From contig JAEEGU010000144.1 of the NCBI GenBank assembly GCA_016280485.1, forward strand, positions 1-5,509: a stretch of 5,509 nucleotides of DNA, given 5' to 3'. This document shows, one piece after another, positions 1 to 5,509 of this stretch. Position 1 is the stretch's first letter, and every line of letters begins with the position of its first letter. A program made the position numbers and the translations under genes. The notes under the pieces are model-generated. The model saw only the letters and a list, made by a program, of their open reading frames with translations. It ran no database searches and was not told the DNA's origin. This DNA comes from Bacillota bacterium (GTDB lineage Bacteria; Bacillota; Clostridia; Peptostreptococcales; Anaerovoracaceae).

Positions 1-101
1 AAAAACACCTTGTCGATTACGTTGTAGGCATGTATGAGCTGTATCATGTGGAGGCGATCGAAAACGCCTTTGCCGACATGGACAGAAGACTGTCGGCATG
101 A
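1..101 (+). CDS. C-terminal end of an unidentified protein (5' truncated)
   Basis: The frame starting at base 3 is open from the window edge and gives 32 residues ending in FADMDRRLSA before a TGA at 99-101. The other two forward frames hit stops within the first ~36 bases. The reading uses ordinary codons, and a strong intrinsic terminator follows 47 bases after the stop, as expected for the end of a transcription unit. The fragment is helical-looking and charged, with no motif that I recognise, so no function is given. The rest of the gene lies upstream of the window. Confidence 0.6.
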   Translation, partial: KHLVDYVVGMYELYHVEAIENAFADMDRRLSA

Positions 102-148
102 CTTCGATCCCAATCTTTTGACCTCAAAGTCCAATTCCAATTCCGTGG

Positions 149-182
149 AACCGCCGCGCTTGATTTCTGCGCGGCGGTTTTG
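149..182 (+). terminator. Intrinsic terminator of the upstream gene
   Basis: Bases 149-159 and 169-179 are perfectly complementary (11 bp, very GC-rich: AACCGCCGCGC with GCGCGGCGGTT), with a 9-nt loop at 160-168. The stem runs into a short T-run at 178-181. It lies 47 bases after the stop of the partial gene. The T-run is short, but the stem is strong. The loop also contains the -35 hexamer of the next promoter. Confidence 0.8.
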
Positions 183-188
183 TATAAT
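160..188 (+). promoter_or_regulatory. Sigma70-type promoter for the RNA A / membrane protein unit
   Basis: TTGATT at 160-165, a 17-bp spacer and a perfect TATAAT at 183-188 make a near-consensus housekeeping promoter. The expected start is near 195. The transcript would begin just before a small GGGC-GCAA-GCCC hairpin (201-212) and run through RNA element A into the gene at 542, giving a leader of about 345 nt. The -35 box is wholly inside the loop of the preceding terminator, so the two signals overlap. Confidence 0.7.
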
Positions 189-235
189 GTATGCGTCTTA
201 GGGCGCAAGCCCGAGGGCATGACATAGTCCAGGAA

Positions 236-495
236 CTGATAGGGAGCGTCAAGCTACTTCGTGTGAGCCGACCTCCCCCTCCACCCCTGAACGCAGCAAT
301 TAAGTTTGCATACCGCTGCAAAGCAGTCGTCTCTGGGAACGTGAGAAATTTCAAGATCGACGATACTTGGCAGGCAAGTGCATAGTGCACTTCCTCTCTT
401 AGTATTTCGATCAAGGCAATCTCACGGCCTCCAGAGAGATACGAAGAGAGGATTTCTTTTTGTGTCAGATTGCGAGCGGCAAGACGAAAACAATG
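236..495 (+). ncRNA. Structured RNA element, copy A (leader of the membrane protein gene)
   Basis: This fills most of the 440-base gap between the partial gene and 542. It aligns with copy B (1019-1290) at roughly two-thirds identity by eye, with small gaps. Visible helices: a GCAA-capped hairpin at 315-324; CGTC (328-331) able to pair with GACG (359-362); AAGTGCA 376-382 with TGCACTT 386-392; a long helix 393-405 with 439-451 (12 of 13 positions pair, one A-G mismatch at 401/443); and inside it AGGC 414-417 with GCCT 427-430. The same helices form in copy B from different bases. A pyrimidine tract at 272-286 is specific to this copy. The outer limits are estimated from where the alignment fades. 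It matches no riboswitch or ncRNA class known to me. It could act as a cis-leader or as a separate RNA. Confidence 0.6.
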
Positions 496-541
496 GAAAA
501 TTGGTACAAAGCTGTAGTACAAAACGGAAGGAGCCTATTAT

Positions 542-982
542 ATGGCAAATAATGCCGAAGAATTAGCTCAGGAATTGCTTTTCCCAATATTCGGATGCGC
601 GTTGATGATCGTCTTATTTCTAAAGTTTCTTGAATGGATATTGAAGACGATCATATTGCCTCATGCAATTCCAATCTTGTGGACATTAGGAATGCTGTTA
701 GCGCTGGGGATTATATGTTTTGTCTGTTTTAAGAGGGCAGGAAACAATCGAGAAGCATGCAAGTCTTTAATCCTTTCCGTTTGCTGTGCAGTGGCGTTTG
801 GAGGTGTCGTGTATTTTGGATACGATGACAAATTGTTGTGGGCATGCAAGATTGTCGATTCAACGAGCTGGGTGATAGAGCATCCTGTAATCGCTGGTGT
901 TTGTATTGTTGTTATGTTGATACTGGCAGTCACGATACCGATACCAGGGCTTGGCCCCGTGAGACGCAAAGCAAGGAAGTGA
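542..982 (+). CDS. Small four-helix membrane protein of unknown function
   Basis: The protein has 146 residues. The start is fixed by an excellent Shine-Dalgarno GGAAGGAG (526-533) eight bases before the ATG. Four hydrophobic stretches, likely membrane helices, lie at about residues 12-39, 43-63, 75-94 and 114-133. The protein ends in a basic tail RRKARK, which would favour a cytoplasmic C-terminus. It has several cysteines (19, 59, 62, 73, 81, 82, 102, 121) but no transporter, protease or enzyme motif that I recognise. It sits between the two copies of the RNA element and upstream of a peptide/radical SAM pair, so a role in export of, or self-protection from, the peptide product is possible. 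That is only inference from position. Confidence 0.75.
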   Translation: MANNAEELAQELLFPIFGCALMIVLFLKFLEWILKTIILPHAIPILWTLGMLLALGIICFVCFKRAGNNREACKSLILSVCCAVAFGGVVYFGYDDKLLWACKIVDSTSWVIEHPVIAGVCIVVMLILAVTIPIPGLGPVRRKARK

Positions 983-986
983 ATTC

Positions 987-1334
987 ATGCGGAATACAGC
1001 CAAAAAAGATAGTGACGGTGATAGAGGACACGCGCCCCACGTGACCGAGATCAACGTGCATAGACAAAGACACTTTTGCAAACGCTGCAAGGCGGTCGTC
1101 GAAGAGAATGGGAGAGTTTCAAGACGGGATACACATTGCAGAGGAAACGCATACGCGTTCATCTCTCTTCGTGTTTCTGGCAAGGCACTTCTCATAGCCT
1201 CTTTCGCGATACGAGGAGAAGCTTTCTTTGAAGAGCTTTTGTCGTGTCTGACCTCCGCGCGGCACACTGAACGAGGAAAGCCCAGTCCTTGTGAAGTGAA
1301 ACGAAAAGAAGGGCAAACAAAGGAAAGCAGATAA
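987..1334 (+). CDS. Doubtful 115-residue ORF overlapping RNA element B
   Basis: For: AAGGAAG at 973-979 lies seven bases before the ATG. The start comes four bases after the preceding stop, and its TAA overlaps the ATG of the cysteine-rich peptide (TAATG at 1332-1336), which would allow translational coupling. Against: the product is a basic, low-complexity-looking sequence with no domain. The same frame in RNA copy A has an in-frame TAG (383-385) and then a 1-base shift relative to B, while the hairpins are kept by compensatory changes. I prefer structured RNA here, but ribosomes may also translate it. Confidence 0.25.
   Translation: MRNTAKKDSDGDRGHAPHVTEINVHRQRHFCKRCKAVVEENGRVSRRDTHCRGNAYAFISLRVSGKALLIASFAIRGEAFFEELLSCLTSARHTERGKPSPCEVKRKEGQTKESR
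1019..1290 (+). ncRNA. Structured RNA element, copy B (leader of the peptide/maturase genes)
   Basis: This is homologous to copy A and ends about 45 bases before the peptide start. Helices matching A: CGCT 1083-1086 with GGCG 1091-1094 around a GCAA tetraloop; CGTC 1097-1100 with GACG 1123-1126; AACGC 1146-1150 with GCGTT 1155-1159; an 11-bp helix 1164-1174 with 1209-1219; and inside it AGGC 1183-1186 with GCCT 1197-1200, with the loop core TCTCA shared by both copies. Three pairs are G-T on this strand (1086/1091, 1168/1215, 1173/1210). These would be A-C mismatches in an antisense RNA, so the RNA is read from the + strand. B carries an extra small hairpin (about 1219-1238) absent from A. 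No promoter is obvious just upstream, so it may be read through from 542-982. Confidence 0.6.
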
Positions 1335-1483
1335 TGAAACTGCAAAAAACAGTCATGCAATCACTGCAAGACATGGTTGTCGAAATCGGCCATCAGCCAG
1401 CCTGCAAGTTTGTGGAAAGCATATCCACTAATGCTTGTGGCGGATGCTCGGGGGATTGCAAAGGCGCCGGTTGCCTTGACTAA
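1334..1483 (+). CDS. Cysteine-rich RiPP-like precursor peptide
   Basis: The ORF encodes 49 residues, ATG to TAA, with the Shine-Dalgarno AAAGGA (1319-1324) nine bases upstream. The first ~33 residues resemble a leader: polar and amphipathic, starting MKLQKTVMQSLQDMV, with one cysteine at 24. The end is a compact Gly/Cys-rich core, residues 34-47 ACGGCSGDCKGAGC (Cys 35, 38, 42, 47), followed by LD. A leader plus C-terminal Cys-rich core directly in front of a radical SAM/SPASM gene is the standard layout for thioether-forming RiPPs (sactipeptides, ranthipeptides). The sequence is not one I recognise (SCIFF, for instance, has six cysteines), and no leader cleavage site is evident. The product chemistry is inferred, not shown. 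An alternative is a small metal-binding protein. Confidence 0.75.
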   Translation: MKLQKTVMQSLQDMVVEIGHQPACKFVESISTNACGGCSGDCKGAGCLD

Positions 1484-1504
1484 AGCGTCGGCTAACTGAC
1501 GACA

Positions 1505-1540
1505 AGGGCCCTGCCTCTTTGCAATAAGGAGGGGGGCCCT
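1505..1540 (+). promoter_or_regulatory. Hairpin masking the ribosome binding site of the radical SAM gene
   Basis: AGGGCCC (1505-1511) pairs with GGGCCCT (1534-1540). After a small internal loop (1512-1513 against 1533), bases 1514-1520 pair with 1526-1532 (one T-G), capped by the loop GCAAT (1521-1525). The 3' arm contains the whole Shine-Dalgarno AAGGAGGGGGG (1526-1536) of the TTG start at 1545. No T-run follows, so it is not a standard terminator. It probably lowers translation of the enzyme relative to the peptide, or protects the upstream mRNA end. Confidence 0.65.
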
Positions 1541-1544
1541 CATC

Positions 1545-2843
1545 TTGGAGTTTGCAGATGGAATTGACAAGAGTTACGTGCAACACCCCTATTGGTTGCA
1601 ACAAGTGAACCAGGTGAAGGAGAATAGTATTGGAGGCGGGCATGGAAAGCCAGGAATTCTGTCCATAACTAACATGCCACATCAATGCGGAGAAAAGTGT
1701 ATGACTAACAATATGCGCAAAAAACCAGTGCAGATCACGGTAACAGAAAAGTGCAACCTAAAGTGTATTTATTGCTATGAGCATGCAAAAGACTGTGGTT
1801 CATTGACCATTGATAAGGTGAAAAGCATACTTGTTCATGAGTTGGCGGATCCACGCTTTGACGAATTGGAAATTGATTTCCATGGTGGTGAACCGGCACT
1901 CGCGTTTGATGTCATCAAGCCTGTTTGTGAATGGCTTTGGTCCGAACCGCGAGAGAAACCATATTTGTGTTTCGCGTCAACCAACGGGACACTCATACAG
2001 GGAAGGATCAAAGAGTGGTTCCGCAAAAACGCCAAACGTTTTTGGCTTTCCCTTAGTCTTGACGGAACCCGCGAAATGCACAATTTCAACAGATCATCTT
2101 CTTATGACGCCATCGACATCGGCTTTTTCAGGGAGATGTGGCCTAAGCAAACCGTGAAGATGACAATATCCCCTCATACGCTGCCCAATGTCGCCGAAGG
2201 CATCAAGCATATACACTCCTGGGGATTTGAACTTACAGCCAATCTTGCTCATGGAATGTCGTGGCCGTCTGACCTGATTGGCGTCTACCGTGATGAGCTG
2301 AATAAAGTGGCCGATTTCTATCTGTCAAATCCACAGCACAAGCCATGTCGCATAGTGAATTTCGATCTTAAGAAGATCGGCATGGAGTCCCTTCATCCAG
2401 AATTCAGAAAGTTGCGACGGAAATGGTGTGGATCCGGTGATCCCATGATCTGCTATGCCGTGAATGGCAATTCATATCCCTGCCAACTTTTCGCTCCCTC
2501 AAGCACTTCTGCCAATGTCGACAGCGTGGCAGAACGATGGGATTTTACAGACATCAAGAACTTCATTGATCCTAACTGCAAAGGATGTTGTCTGGATGGA
2601 GCCTGTCCCACATGTTATGGTATGAACTATTTTGAAAGCGGAACATTGCACACAAGGCCAAAAGACATGTGCCCGTTCCTTAAGTGCGAGGCGTTTGCAA
2701 CATCTTACCTATATGGCATGATGTTGGCGAACAAGGCTCGCTATCCGATAGTGGCAGAATTATCGGACGCAGATAAACTTGGCTACGTTAGAGGGATTGA
2801 GATTGTCCAACGCGAATTAGCTGATGAGGTTATGGGATATTGA
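1545..2843 (+). CDS. Radical SAM/SPASM peptide maturase
   Basis: The protein has 432 residues and probably starts at TTG 1545, because the strong AAGGAGGGGGG lies eight bases upstream; the first in-frame ATG would be residue 44. The radical SAM core is plain: CNLKCIYC (Cys 70, 74, 77) binds the [4Fe-4S] cluster that cleaves S-adenosylmethionine. It is followed by GGEP at 114-117, STNGTL at 145-150 and SLDG at 171-174. The C-terminal SPASM region has Cys 295, the C-x4-G-x4-C of 303-313, then Cys 345, 348/349, 354, 357, 376 and 381, enough for two auxiliary clusters. Relatives are anaerobic sulfatase-maturating enzymes and RiPP maturases. No sulfatase is adjacent, but a Cys-rich peptide lies 61 bases upstream, so peptide modification (for example thioether crosslinking) is the best inference. 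I see no separate peptide-binding domain (RRE). The N-terminal ~60 residues, with Cys 48 and 52, are atypical. Confidence 0.9.
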   Translation: MEFADGIDKSYVQHPYWLQQVNQVKENSIGGGHGKPGILSITNMPHQCGEKCMTNNMRKKPVQITVTEKCNLKCIYCYEHAKDCGSLTIDKVKSILVHELADPRFDELEIDFHGGEPALAFDVIKPVCEWLWSEPREKPYLCFASTNGTLIQGRIKEWFRKNAKRFWLSLSLDGTREMHNFNRSSSYDAIDIGFFREMWPKQTVKMTISPHTLPNVAEGIKHIHSWGFELTANLAHGMSWPSDLIGVYRDELNKVADFYLSNPQHKPCRIVNFDLKKIGMESLHPEFRKLRRKWCGSGDPMICYAVNGNSYPCQLFAPSSTSANVDSVAERWDFTDIKNFIDPNCKGCCLDGACPTCYGMNYFESGTLHTRPKDMCPFLKCEAFATSYLYGMMLANKARYPIVAELSDADKLGYVRGIEIVQRELADEVMGY

Positions 2844-3048
2844 TCACATTTCCGGTGCGGAAACCGGCGAAGCGGCGCGGCTTGCGGAGGTGTTTGGCGT
2901 TGAAGGCGCGGCAGAGCTGGACGAGGCGGCGTTTTCGTCCGACGGGCTGTCGGTCTCGCTTGTGCGCACTGACGAAGGGAAGGCCAAGGCGACGGTAACG
3001 ACGGTTGGCGCGCCGGCGACCTACTTCCTGCGCGTGAAGGTGAGGTAA
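2844..3048 (+). pseudogene. C-terminal remnant of a GC-rich (possibly surface) protein
   Basis: In the frame ending with TAA at 3046-3048, the sequence turns abruptly GC-rich with strong G/C third positions (for example GAETGEAARLAEV and TYFLRVKVR at the end). This is typical coding sequence, unlike the AT-richer enzyme gene before it. An ATG at 2824 is in frame but lies inside the radical SAM gene and has no ribosome binding site, so this is more likely the surviving end of a longer gene than a 74-residue gene. The alternating beta-like residues and the terminal FLRVKVR resemble C-termini of large secreted proteins in PVC-type genomes (impression, not proof). It may mark where the cassette was inserted. 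Confidence 0.45.
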
Positions 3049-3071
3049 GGCAAGCAACAGACTTGACGCCC

Positions 3072-3108
3072 CCATGCAAATCTTACCTGCAAAGTAAGAT
3101 TTGCATGG
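3072..3108. repeat. Perfect 15-bp inverted repeat between genes
   Basis: CCATGCAAATCTTAC (3072-3086) and GTAAGATTTGCATGG (3094-3108) are perfect reverse complements around a 7-nt spacer CTGCAAA. It is AT-rich in a GC-rich neighbourhood and has no T-run on either side, so it is a poor intrinsic terminator. It could be an operator for the ATPase gene 26 bases downstream, a Rho-independent-like mRNA stabiliser, or a copy of a dispersed palindromic repeat. Confidence 0.7.
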
Positions 3109-3133
3109 ACGCTCACGCAGAGGGTATGCTACA

Positions 3134-4303
3134 ATGCGCACTATGAAAGCTTATAGGAACAGAGAACTGGGCGATAAAATCCTCCAATGGGCGCGACAGT
3201 ATCCCGTTGTGACGTTGACCGGCCCTCGGCAAAGCGGCAAGACCACCCTTGTCAAATCTCTTTTCCCAAAACACGCCTACGCCAATCTTGAGAATCCCGT
3301 TGAGCGCGACTACGCCGCAAGCGATCCCGTGGCGTTTCTCGGGCAATTCTCCGGCGGAGTGGTGATAGACGAAATCCAGAGAGTTCCGTCGCTACTTTCC
3401 TACATCCAGTGCATCGTGGACGAGAATCCAGAGGAACACGGGCGGTTCATATTGGCAGGAAGCCAGAATCTTCAGATAATGCGAGGGGTGTCTCAGTCGC
3501 TTGCCGGACGGACTGCGCTCGCTTCGCTTCTGCCATTCTCGCTAGCAGAAATCGGCGGCGGATCGGATGTCTGGGAAACCCTGTGGCGAGGTTTCTTCCC
3601 GCGGATCTTCCATGACAACCTCAATCCGACCGAGGCGCTTGCTTTCTACACCGCGACCTACCTTGAGCGCGACGTGCGCGAACTGGTGAAAGTCAAGGAT
3701 CTTTCCAGGTTTTCGCGGTTTCTCCGTCTTTGTGCCGGGCGAACAGGCCAGTTGCTGAATGCGGCAAATCTGGCGGCCGACTGCGGAATCGCCGGGAAAA
3801 CCGCGTTGGAATGGGTTTCCATCCTCGAGGCAAGCTATATCATCCGACGCCTTCCTCCGTGGTTCGCAAATGTCTCCAAGCGCCTTTCAAAGACGCCGAA
3901 GCTGTATTTCCTCGACACGGGGCTCGTGTGCTATCTGCTCGGGATAGACTCCCCTGGACAGCTTGCGAACCACCCTCTTCGAGGTGCCATATTCGAAACA
4001 TTTGTGATGACGGAATTCTGGAAACACTACGCCAACTGCGGGGTGACTGACGGGCTGTTTCACTACAGGGATGGAGCGCAGCGGGAGATCGATCTTGTTG
4101 ACGAATGCGGTTCAAGCAGATTGCTTGTGGAGATAAAGAGCGGACAGACGCCGAACGCGGAATGGGGCGAGACGCTTAAGCGCATCTCTGCGGCGCTTCC
4201 GGGCGAGTCTCGGCTTTGCGTCATCTATGGCGGCAGATCGTCGCAAATGCGATCCGGCGTTGAGTATGTCTCATGGTCACGCATTGGAGACGGACCGTTC
4301 TAA
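3134..4303 (+). CDS. ATP-binding protein, AAA_14 / DUF4143 family
   Basis: The protein has 389 residues when started at ATG 3134, which has GAGGG (3120-3124) nine bases upstream. The ATG at 3143 is an alternative, and the TTG at 3101 lies in the inverted repeat without a binding site. The N-terminal AAA-type ATPase has Walker A GPRQSGKTT (30-38), Walker B VVIDE (76-80) and the sensor-like LAGSQN (107-112). The DUF4143 part follows, with TYLERDV (175-181), YFLDTGL (258-264), GAIFETFV (284-291), and REIDLV (317-322) with VEIKSG (332-337). The last pair is the D...ExK pattern of a PD-(D/E)XK nuclease-like fold. Length and order are normal for the family, which is abundant in anaerobic and gut bacteria and has no settled function. 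It appears monocistronic and ends TAA TAG. Confidence 0.9.
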   Translation: MRTMKAYRNRELGDKILQWARQYPVVTLTGPRQSGKTTLVKSLFPKHAYANLENPVERDYAASDPVAFLGQFSGGVVIDEIQRVPSLLSYIQCIVDENPEEHGRFILAGSQNLQIMRGVSQSLAGRTALASLLPFSLAEIGGGSDVWETLWRGFFPRIFHDNLNPTEALAFYTATYLERDVRELVKVKDLSRFSRFLRLCAGRTGQLLNAANLAADCGIAGKTALEWVSILEASYIIRRLPPWFANVSKRLSKTPKLYFLDTGLVCYLLGIDSPGQLANHPLRGAIFETFVMTEFWKHYANCGVTDGLFHYRDGAQREIDLVDECGSSRLLVEIKSGQTPNAEWGETLKRISAALPGESRLCVIYGGRSSQMRSGVEYVSWSRIGDGPF

Positions 4304-4329
4304 TAGCCGTTCATTCTTTGCGAGCATGA

Positions 4330-4689
4330 ATTGCTGTCCATGCGCGGCTTGCGAGGTCGAAGTTCCGGCAACGCTTCCATCTTTCCGCGTCGGATCTGCG
4401 GTACATGGACGAGAAGGGGATGGGAACGATCCGCAGCCATGCCGTCGCCTTCGTCCGCGACCGTCTCGCGCCGGCCCATCCGCCGAACGACGGCAGGTAG
4501 ACTCCGATGCGGGGGCATCCGGTCTTCGTGGCGCAGCACGCCACCGCGACATGCTGCCGCGGCTGCATGGAGAAGTGGTGGAAGCTGCCGCGCGGAACGG
4601 CGATACCGCCAGACCGGCAGGACGGCATAGTGGACTTTCTGATGGAGTGGATCAGGCGGGATGCCCTGCTGATGAAGCCGGGCTCGTGA
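4330..4689 (+). pseudogene. DUF4186 family protein, interrupted by an amber codon
   Basis: One frame gives a nearly complete DUF4186 protein: ARLARSKFRQRFHLS, DEKGMGTIRSHA, DRLAPA, PPNDG, then MRGHPVFVAQHATATCCRGC, EKWWKLPRG and a helical end, stopping at TGA 4687-4689. Family members read NDGKQTP in the middle; here it is NDGR-stop-TP, with TAG at 4498-4500 where CAG (Gln) is expected. There is also no ATG, GTG or TTG in frame between the TGA at 4327-4329 and the first conserved residues. An ATG at 4326 would reach this frame if one base were removed, suggesting an early frameshift. Two lesions make it a recent pseudogene. Sequencing error or amber read-through are the alternatives. The family is uncharacterised, with a conserved Cys/His-rich centre. 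Confidence 0.8.
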
Positions 4690-4721
4690 AGCCGGCGAAC
4701 TTTTTTCAGAAATCTTTCGAT

Positions 4722-4749
4722 CCCCCCTTGCGCAGGCGGGGGAGTTTTT
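4722..4749 (+). terminator. Likely intrinsic terminator before the rRNA unit
   Basis: C4722-C4726 pairs with G4738-G4742. C4737 bulges out, 4727-4729 pairs with 4734-4736 (one T-G), and GCGC forms the loop. After AG comes a run of five T (4745-4749). It lies 32 bases after the DUF4186 stop and would end transcription from upstream. It overlaps the rRNA promoter. Confidence 0.6.
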
Positions 4750-4757
4750 GATATACT
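4728..4757 (+). promoter_or_regulatory. rRNA promoter with UP-like tract
   Basis: TTGCGC (4728-4733), an 18-bp spacer and TATACT (4752-4757) form a plausible sigma70 promoter, with transcription expected from about 4764. An A/T-rich stretch at 4699-4720 sits where an UP element would lie. The -35 box is in the apical part of the terminator hairpin, as at 160-165. No other promoter is seen between the DUF4186 remnant and the 23S gene. Confidence 0.6.
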
Positions 4758-4769
4758 ACGCACTCGTTC

Positions 4770-4804
4770 GCCCCGCAAGGGCGCGGACGTTGATCTTTGA
4801 AAAC
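4770..4804 (+). promoter_or_regulatory. rRNA antitermination-like leader (boxB-like hairpin and boxA)
   Basis: GCCC (4770-4773) pairs with GGGC (4779-4782) around CGCAA. Nine bases later comes TGATCTTTGAAAAC (4791-4804), close to the boxA sequence (TGCTCTTTGA-type) found in rRNA leaders and bound by the NusB/NusE antitermination complex. Hairpin-then-boxA order is typical of rrn leaders. The assignment is by similarity only. Confidence 0.5.
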
Positions 4805-4850
4805 CGGAAGATTGGAAACTAAAGAGAATTACAACTCATATACGAGATTG

Positions 4851-4914
4851 CGCCGGCCGCGAGGCCGGCGAGCGAGGTGGCAACGAACCGCCAGGGCCTT
4901 CGGGCCTCGGGCGG
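4851..4914 (+). other. Pre-23S leader hairpins
   Basis: There are two stable hairpins just before the mature rRNA. CGCCGGCC (4851-4858) pairs with GGCCGGCG (4863-4870) around GCGA, a GNRA loop. CCGCC (4888-4892) pairs with GGCGG (4910-4914), enclosing a UUCG-capped stem (4894-4898 with 4903-4907). They lie in the part removed during maturation and probably help leader folding or RNase processing. Confidence 0.55.
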
Positions 4915-4918
4915 GATC

Positions 4919-5509
<591 letters not shown>

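Noticed and set aside
131..144. Tandem CCAATTCCAATTCC
   Set aside because: Only two 6-base units; no CRISPR-like or other repeat array is seen in the window.
191..385. 64-codon ORF starting right after the -10 box
   Set aside because: No ribosome binding site, a run of prolines from the pyrimidine tract, and the expected transcription start is at about 195, after its ATG.
124..522. 132-codon ORF on the - strand
   Set aside because: It overlies RNA element A, has no recognisable domain, and G-T pairing in the copies indicates a + strand RNA. Its partial likeness to the - strand ORF at 860-1360 simply reflects the A/B homology.
1272..1287. GAGGAAAGCCCAGTCC resembles the P4 motif of RNase P RNA (GAGGAAAGTCC)
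   Set aside because: None of the other conserved RNase P RNA segments, such as the 3' P4 strand, is present nearby; chance likeness.
860..1360. 166-codon ORF on the - strand
   Set aside because: It runs antisense through the end of the membrane protein gene and RNA B; the product is low-complexity and unconserved-looking.
3101..3135. Possible promoter (TTGCAT, 18 bp, TATGCT) for the ATPase gene
   Set aside because: Transcription would start at about 3137, downstream of the preferred ATG and its ribosome binding site, so it conflicts with the better-supported start.
4227..4751. 174-codon + strand ORF, and several - strand ORFs of 79-155 codons over the same stretch
   Set aside because: Shadow frames of the GC-rich DUF4186 remnant; only the frame through 4507-4689 and its upstream continuation matches a family.

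Overview
The window looks bacterial. It ends in the first ~590 nt of a 23S rRNA gene and uses Shine-Dalgarno starts and sigma70-type promoters. Tentatively it comes from an anaerobic, GC-rich Gram-negative host: a radical SAM maturase, an AAA_14/DUF4143 ATPase, a DUF4186 remnant, and a protein tail like those of large surface proteins in PVC-type genomes (Kiritimatiellota/Lentisphaerota). This placement is a low-confidence inference.

Layout, all on the + strand. 1-101: tail of an unidentified gene, then an intrinsic terminator (149-182) with a consensus-like promoter built into it (160-188). 190-2843: an AT-richer cassette containing, in order, structured RNA element A, a four-helix membrane protein (542-982), a homologous RNA element B, a 49-residue cysteine-rich peptide (1334-1483), a hairpin covering the next ribosome binding site (1505-1540), and a radical SAM/SPASM enzyme (1545-2843). 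2844-3048: GC-rich C-terminal remnant of another protein. 3072-3108: perfect inverted repeat. 3134-4303: AAA_14/DUF4143 ATPase. 4330-4689: DUF4186 gene broken by an amber codon and lacking a normal start. 4722-4914: terminator, rRNA-type promoter and structured leader. 4919-end: 23S rRNA 5' part with no 16S or tRNA just upstream, so it is probably an unlinked rRNA transcription unit.

How it fits together: the peptide and the radical SAM/SPASM protein form a compact RiPP-like pair, precursor plus maturase. The five cysteines of the peptide, four of them in the last 15 residues, are the obvious substrate. The membrane protein could be an exporter or immunity protein, but nothing in its sequence proves it.

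The least expected feature is the pair of ~260-nt segments in front of the membrane protein and in front of the peptide. They are clearly related to each other, fold into matching hairpins with compensatory and G-U changes on the + strand, and match no RNA family I recognise. They look like a duplicated leader RNA or ncRNA tied to this cassette.
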